Assembly (NCBI GenBank): GCA_050015675.1
Contig: JBEKAY010000002.1
Location: 62,001 to 126,000, forward strand
DNA length: 64,000 nucleotides
Direction: 5' to 3'
Source: Fen-1298 sp050015675
GTDB taxonomy: Bacteria > Bacteroidota > Ignavibacteria > UBA10030
This document shows, piece by piece, positions 60,374 through 64,000 of this stretch. The notes beneath the pieces were generated by a model. It searched no databases, was not told the origin of the DNA, and saw nothing but the letters and a program-made list of their open reading frames with translations. The position numbers and the translations under genes were made by a program. Numbering within the stretch: the stretch's first letter is position 1; each line of letters opens with the position of its first letter.

Positions 60374-61591
60374 GTGAAGAAAGAAAAAATTGCCGTCGCA
60401 TACTCAGGCGGACTTGATACATCGGTTATTGTGAAATGGCTGCAAGAAAAATATAATGCGGAGATTATCACTGTTACCGGAAATCTGGGACAGAAAAAAG
60501 AATTAGTGGGCGTGAAAGAAAAAGCGCTCAAGACAGGCGCGAAGAAAGCCTACGTTCAAGATTTGCGGAAAGAATTTGTGGAGGAATACATTTGGCATGC
60601 ACTGAAAGCCGGCGCATTGTATGAGTATAACTATCCAATGGCAACGGCAATAGGCCGCCCGCTGCTTGCAAAATCTTTAGTGGAAGTTGCATTGAAAGAA
60701 GGATGCACTTCGGTTGCGCATGGCTGCACCGGAAAGGGAAACGATCAGGTTCGTTTCGAAGTTGCTGTTGCGGCGCTCGCCCCAGAATTAAAAGTACTGG
60801 CGCCGGTACGTGAGTGGGAATTCAAATCGCGTGAAGAAGAAATCGCTTATTGCGAAAACCATGGCATTCCCGTTTCCGCAACGAAAAAGAATCCCTATTC
60901 TATCGATGAAAATCTTTGGGGCACTGCAATCGAATGTGGCGTGTTAGAAGATCCAATGGTCGAGCCGCCTGCAGATGCGTACCAGCGGACAGTCCCGGCA
61001 AACTTAGCTCCGGATAAACCAACATATGTCACAATTGAATTTAAGCTTGGTGTTCCCGTTGCATTGAACGGCAAGAACATGAGCGGCGCAGAATTAATCG
61101 ACCATCTCAATGAAATTGCGGGAGCGAACGGTGTAGGCAGACTCGACCTTGTAGAGAATCGTCTCGTCGGTATTAAATCACGTGAGGTGTATGAAGCACC
61201 TGCGGCAACAGTACTTCACTTTGCCCACCGCGAACTTGAACGTCTCGTGCTGGATAAAGACACGGCACACTTCAAGGCAAAACTTGCCAACGATTACGCC
61301 GATATGATTTACAACGGCTTGTGGTTCACACCGCTTCGCGTTGCGATGGATGCATTTGTGAACGAAACGCAAAAAGTAGTTTCCGGCTTGGTGAAAGTGA
61401 AACTCTATAAAGGCAATCTCGATATTGCAGGGCGCACGTCGCCTTCTTCACTCTACGACACAAAACTCGCAACATACACAGAAGAGGATTCATTCGACCA
61501 CAAAGCGAGCGTTGGCTTCATTAAAATTTACGGCTTGCCGATAAAAACATTTTATCAGGTGAACAGAGGTTTGTTGAAGAAGAAAAAGTAG
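60374..61591 (+). CDS. argG: Argininosuccinate synthase
   Basis: 405 residues from GTG 60374, with AGGAG about 9 bases upstream. N-type ATP pyrophosphatase: KIAVAYSGGLDTSVIVKWL near residue 5-23 (SGGLDTS), VAHGCTGKGNDQVRFEVAVAALAP near 115-138, and SREEEIAYCENHGIPV, ending with NLDIAGRTSPSSLYD. It joins citrulline and aspartate. No ARG box was found in front of it. A terminator follows 29 bp after the stop, so it closes a transcription unit. Confidence 0.97.
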   Translation: MKKEKIAVAYSGGLDTSVIVKWLQEKYNAEIITVTGNLGQKKELVGVKEKALKTGAKKAYVQDLRKEFVEEYIWHALKAGALYEYNYPMATAIGRPLLAKSLVEVALKEGCTSVAHGCTGKGNDQVRFEVAVAALAPELKVLAPVREWEFKSREEEIAYCENHGIPVSATKKNPYSIDENLWGTAIECGVLEDPMVEPPADAYQRTVPANLAPDKPTYVTIEFKLGVPVALNGKNMSGAELIDHLNEIAGANGVGRLDLVENRLVGIKSREVYEAPAATVLHFAHRELERLVLDKDTAHFKAKLANDYADMIYNGLWFTPLRVAMDAFVNETQKVVSGLVKVKLYKGNLDIAGRTSPSSLYDTKLATYTEEDSFDHKASVGFIKIYGLPIKTFYQVNRGLLKKKK

Positions 61592-61620
61592 AACACAATT
61601 ACATTTGCATTCACTTAAAG

Positions 61621-61649
61621 GCCGATGGCAATAGCTATCGGCTTTTTTT
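61621..61649 (+). terminator. Rho-independent terminator after argG
   Basis: GCCGATGGC-AATA-GCTATCGGC (61621-61642), a 9-bp stem with one G-U pair and a 4-nt loop, followed by TTTTTTT (61643-61649). Canonical and strand-specific. Confidence 0.93.
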
Positions 61650-61727
61650 GTTCCAAGCAGAACTTGAATTTCATCCCATTTCTTGATTGATTTATACTAG
61701 ACATTAATATCAATCTCAGGAATTTCT

Positions 61728-63554
61728 ATGCTTCGTTCATATATTGTTATTTTTCTTTTTACATCAAGTGTTTTTGCTCAAATTAAAATCGACACTTATC
61801 AAATGTTATCTCCTGTCGAACCTAAAATAAAAATTGATTCACTATTCTTACAGGTGCAGCGTCCGGATAAGGATACTATATGGACATTTGCTTCTCATTA
61901 CCGAATTGCTGCTTGCACACGATCGGATGCAAAGGCATTCATTAACGGTAAGCAGACAAAAGTATATGCAAGCGGTGCGTTTGTTGATCTTCTACATGTT
62001 AACATCGATACCAATACTTTTCGCTTCACTGTAAAGACCATAGCAGGAGATTCGCTGTGGAAAGAATTTGTCATCATCCGTCCGGCGCCGATGAAGAACT
62101 CACCGCACGATACACTTGTCATCGAACAAGCGATGATGGAGCCATCGGAAGATATGTGGCTTACATCCGGCGATGTATTGGAGGTGAAATTTAAAGGAAG
62201 CCCGGGATGGGAAGCATCGTTTGATATTCCGCATGTCGAATCAGATATTCCAACGCGCGAACTTTCGCCAAGTGAAGGCGGTGGATTTACAGGCATCTAC
62301 ATTGGCCGCTACATAGTAAAGCCGGCAGATGAAGCACGAGAAATGCAAATCAAATTTCGCCTGAAGAAAAGTTTCTGGCACAGCGAAAAAGTCTCGTCGA
62401 AAGCAAAAATATCTATTCTCCCAAAAGAACTGCCGCGTGTTGCAGAAGTTGTGGGCAAACGTCCCTATCTCAACGCCGGACTTGGTGAAGATCGTCTCGG
62501 TGGATCGAAGCTAGGATTTCTTCAAGAAGGAATTAGAGTTGAGATTACCGGTAAGGTCGGTTCGCAATATCGCATTCGACTTTCTGCGTCTATGGAAGCT
62601 TGGCTTCCGGAAGAATTCGCAAAACTTTTGCCGCCGGATACGCCGCTGCCGCGTGCGCTCGCCGGAGCCATTTCTGCAACAAGCAACGGCTCTGAAGACA
62701 TCGTTACGCTTCCGCTTTCCGAAAAACTTCCTTATAGCAGTGAAGTACTGATTAATCCCAATGCAATTGCCATAGATGTCTATGGCGCAACATCCAACAC
62801 AAATTGGATTTCGTTATCGCGTTTTGTAAAAGGAATCGAAAGCATCACATGGAAGCAAATTGCCGCCGATCAGTACCGCATTATTATCGACCTGCTTCAT
62901 CCGCATTGGGGATACGATATTGATTATATTGGCAGCTCGCTGCGAATTAAAATCCGCAGGCCGCCCGTAATTGCTTCGCCTGATTCAGTTCTTTCGGGAC
63001 TCATTATTGCTGTGGATGCGGGACATGGCGGCGAAAACCATGGAGCTATCGGCGCAACCGGGGTGCTTGAAAAAGATATGAATATTTCGATGGCACGCCA
63101 TCTTGAAGCCATTCTCAATTCCAAGGGCGCTCAAGTTGTGCTCACGCGCACGGAGAACGACGTTCCGGCAATGTCAGATCGTATCGATAAAATTATTCAC
63201 TCCAATGCACGTTTGCTGGTAAGCATTCATTGCAACTCCGCCGGTGATGCATCTGATCCACTTGCATTGCGAGGTGTCAGTGTTTACTACCGGCCTATTG
63301 GATTCAAACCACTTGCCGATATTATATATGATAAGATGCTTGCCACTGGACTGAAACCGTTTGGCGAAGTGGGCAGTTTCAATTTTACTCTCAACTCGCT
63401 TACGCAACTGCCAAATGTATTAGTAGAAACAGCTTTTCTTTCTCATCCAGAAGATGAAATGCTCTTACTTGATGATGGTTTTAGAAAGGAAGTAGCAGAG
63501 CAAATTGTAAAAGGATTGGAAGAATTTGTGAGAACTCATTTGGAAATGAAATGA
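61728..63554 (+). CDS. N-acetylmuramoyl-L-alanine amidase (Amidase_3) with large N-terminal region
   Basis: 608 residues. Signal peptide (MLRSYIVIFLFTSSVFAQ). About 420 residues of beta-rich N-terminal sequence include an SH3-like stretch (GGSKLGFLQEGIRVEITGKVGSQYRIRLSASMEAWLP) and an AMIN-like part. The catalytic domain follows: IIAVDAGHGGENHGAIG (zinc His near 425), EKDMNISMARHLEAILNSKG, LVSIHCNSAG (zinc His) and LPNVLVETAFLSHPEDE (catalytic Glu). It cleaves septal peptidoglycan. It interrupts the arginine cluster between argG and argH and has its own region upstream of 137 bp containing the argG terminator. Confidence 0.92.
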   Translation: MLRSYIVIFLFTSSVFAQIKIDTYQMLSPVEPKIKIDSLFLQVQRPDKDTIWTFASHYRIAACTRSDAKAFINGKQTKVYASGAFVDLLHVNIDTNTFRFTVKTIAGDSLWKEFVIIRPAPMKNSPHDTLVIEQAMMEPSEDMWLTSGDVLEVKFKGSPGWEASFDIPHVESDIPTRELSPSEGGGFTGIYIGRYIVKPADEAREMQIKFRLKKSFWHSEKVSSKAKISILPKELPRVAEVVGKRPYLNAGLGEDRLGGSKLGFLQEGIRVEITGKVGSQYRIRLSASMEAWLPEEFAKLLPPDTPLPRALAGAISATSNGSEDIVTLPLSEKLPYSSEVLINPNAIAIDVYGATSNTNWISLSRFVKGIESITWKQIAADQYRIIIDLLHPHWGYDIDYIGSSLRIKIRRPPVIASPDSVLSGLIIAVDAGHGGENHGAIGATGVLEKDMNISMARHLEAILNSKGAQVVLTRTENDVPAMSDRIDKIIHSNARLLVSIHCNSAGDASDPLALRGVSVYYRPIGFKPLADIIYDKMLATGLKPFGEVGSFNFTLNSLTQLPNVLVETAFLSHPEDEMLLLDDGFRKEVAEQIVKGLEEFVRTHLEMK

Positions 63555-63687
63555 AATTACAATCATAAAACTGCTGCTATTTTTTCCTTTTAACTTTTTC
63601 CCTGCTTTCATTGCTCCCTCCCCTATTTTTAAGTAAATTAAATGAAGCAATTATCTTACATCAACCATTATTACGCGGACATCAATC

Positions 63688-64000
63688 ATGCCAACTCAAA
63701 CGCTTTGGGGTGGAAGATTCAAAGAACCTCTTGCTGAAATCGCATTGAAATTTTCTTCTTCCATAGAGTTCGACAAAATACTTTACGAGGAAGATATTGC
63801 CGGAAGCGTCGCCCACGTGGAAATGCTTGCCGCTACTAAAGTGCTGACGGCATCCGAGATGCGACGCATCCGCACAGCGCTGAAATCTATCCAGAAAGAA
63901 ATCGAAACAGGCAAGTTTGAATTAACCGTCGAGTACGAAGATGTGCACATGGCTATCGAACAGCGGCTGACACAAAAAATCGGTGCGCTTGGCGGAAAAC
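63688..64000 (+). CDS. argH: Argininosuccinate lyase, 5' part (cut by window end)
   Basis: The first 104 codons, open to the last base. Begins MPTQTLWGGRFKEPLAEIAL, with the family hallmark LWGGRF.E, then FSSSIEFDKILYEEDIAGSVAHVEML and YEDVHMAIEQRL (substrate-binding region). ArgH splits argininosuccinate into arginine and fumarate. Final enzyme of the pathway. The window ends before the catalytic GSS loop. Confidence 0.95.
   Translation, partial: MPTQTLWGGRFKEPLAEIALKFSSSIEFDKILYEEDIAGSVAHVEMLAATKVLTASEMRRIRTALKSIQKEIETGKFELTVEYEDVHMAIEQRLTQKIGALGGK

Noticed and set aside
1..64000. CRISPR array, prophage or rRNA operon
   Set aside because: No regularly spaced direct repeats, phage structural genes or rRNA sequence were seen anywhere in the window.

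Overview
The window looks like a chromosomal origin region from a free-living, Gram-negative member of the FCB superphylum, most likely the Ignavibacteria/Chlorobi side of Bacteroidota. The evidence is a PorV/PorQ-type outer-membrane protein, a nine-haem cytochrome that ends in an NYPNPFNP-type type IX secretion (T9SS) sorting domain, an LptE lipoprotein, and moderately AT-rich DNA. This is a judgement from gene content; no 16S rRNA or other phylogenetic marker search was possible.

Layout. 1-9.7 kb (+): the end of a deoxynucleoside kinase; a haem cluster (CcsA/HemX-like protein, hemA, hemC, hemD, hemE, hemH); a cyclase-family hydrolase; a PLP-dependent sulfur amino-acid lyase; a Nudix hydrolase; rpsT. 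9.8-16.3 kb (-): a tightly packed envelope operon (miaB, SPOR-domain protein, sigma-54-type regulator, lptE, processive GT2 glycosyltransferase, TPR protein). Then pta (+), a PorV-like protein (-), dnaX (-), lon (-), an RraB-like gene split by an in-frame TAG, a DUF2461 protein and murQ. 25.5-32.4 kb (-): the classical origin-flanking run rsmG, mnmG, mnmE, yidC, yidD, rnpA, rpmH. 32.4-32.7 kb: candidate oriC. 32.7-41.9 kb (+): dnaA, dnaN, recF, dciA-like, gyrB, gyrA. 42-45.7 kb: a VanZ-like protein and a small defence island (VapBC-type toxin-antitoxin plus an MvaI/BcnI-type restriction-modification pair). 45.7-50.2 kb (-): a MacAB/Lol-like ABC export operon. 50.5-52.7 kb (-): the T9SS-exported multihaem cytochrome. 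53.4-56.2 kb: a 2.8-kb IS1595-family element bounded by 24-bp perfect inverted repeats and carrying four passenger ORFs. 56.3-64 kb (+): an arginine biosynthesis cluster (argC, argJ, argB, argR, Smr-like gene, argG, amidase, argH start).

Points of most interest: the IS1595-family transposon, whose cargo is a two-gene module (a partner protein, then a Cys/His-containing, possibly hydrolase-like protein) plus a tiny Lys-rich protein; two parS-like palindromes that flank mnmG exactly, although no parAB is present here; transcription-terminator hairpins placed only about 15-25 nt before the start codons of the porV-like gene and lon, which suggests leader attenuation; tandem ARG boxes overlapping the argC promoter; a palindromic repeat shared by the 3' end of rnpA and the flank of the transposon; and the amber-split rraB-like gene.

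How the genes work together: replication initiation and elongation (DnaA, DnaN, DnaX, RecF, DciA, gyrase), tRNA wobble modification (MnmE/MnmG, MiaB), membrane insertion (YidC/YidD) and RNase P make up the conserved origin core. Haem synthesis, CcsA-type cytochrome maturation and the multihaem cytochrome point to respiratory electron transfer, possibly reaching the cell surface.
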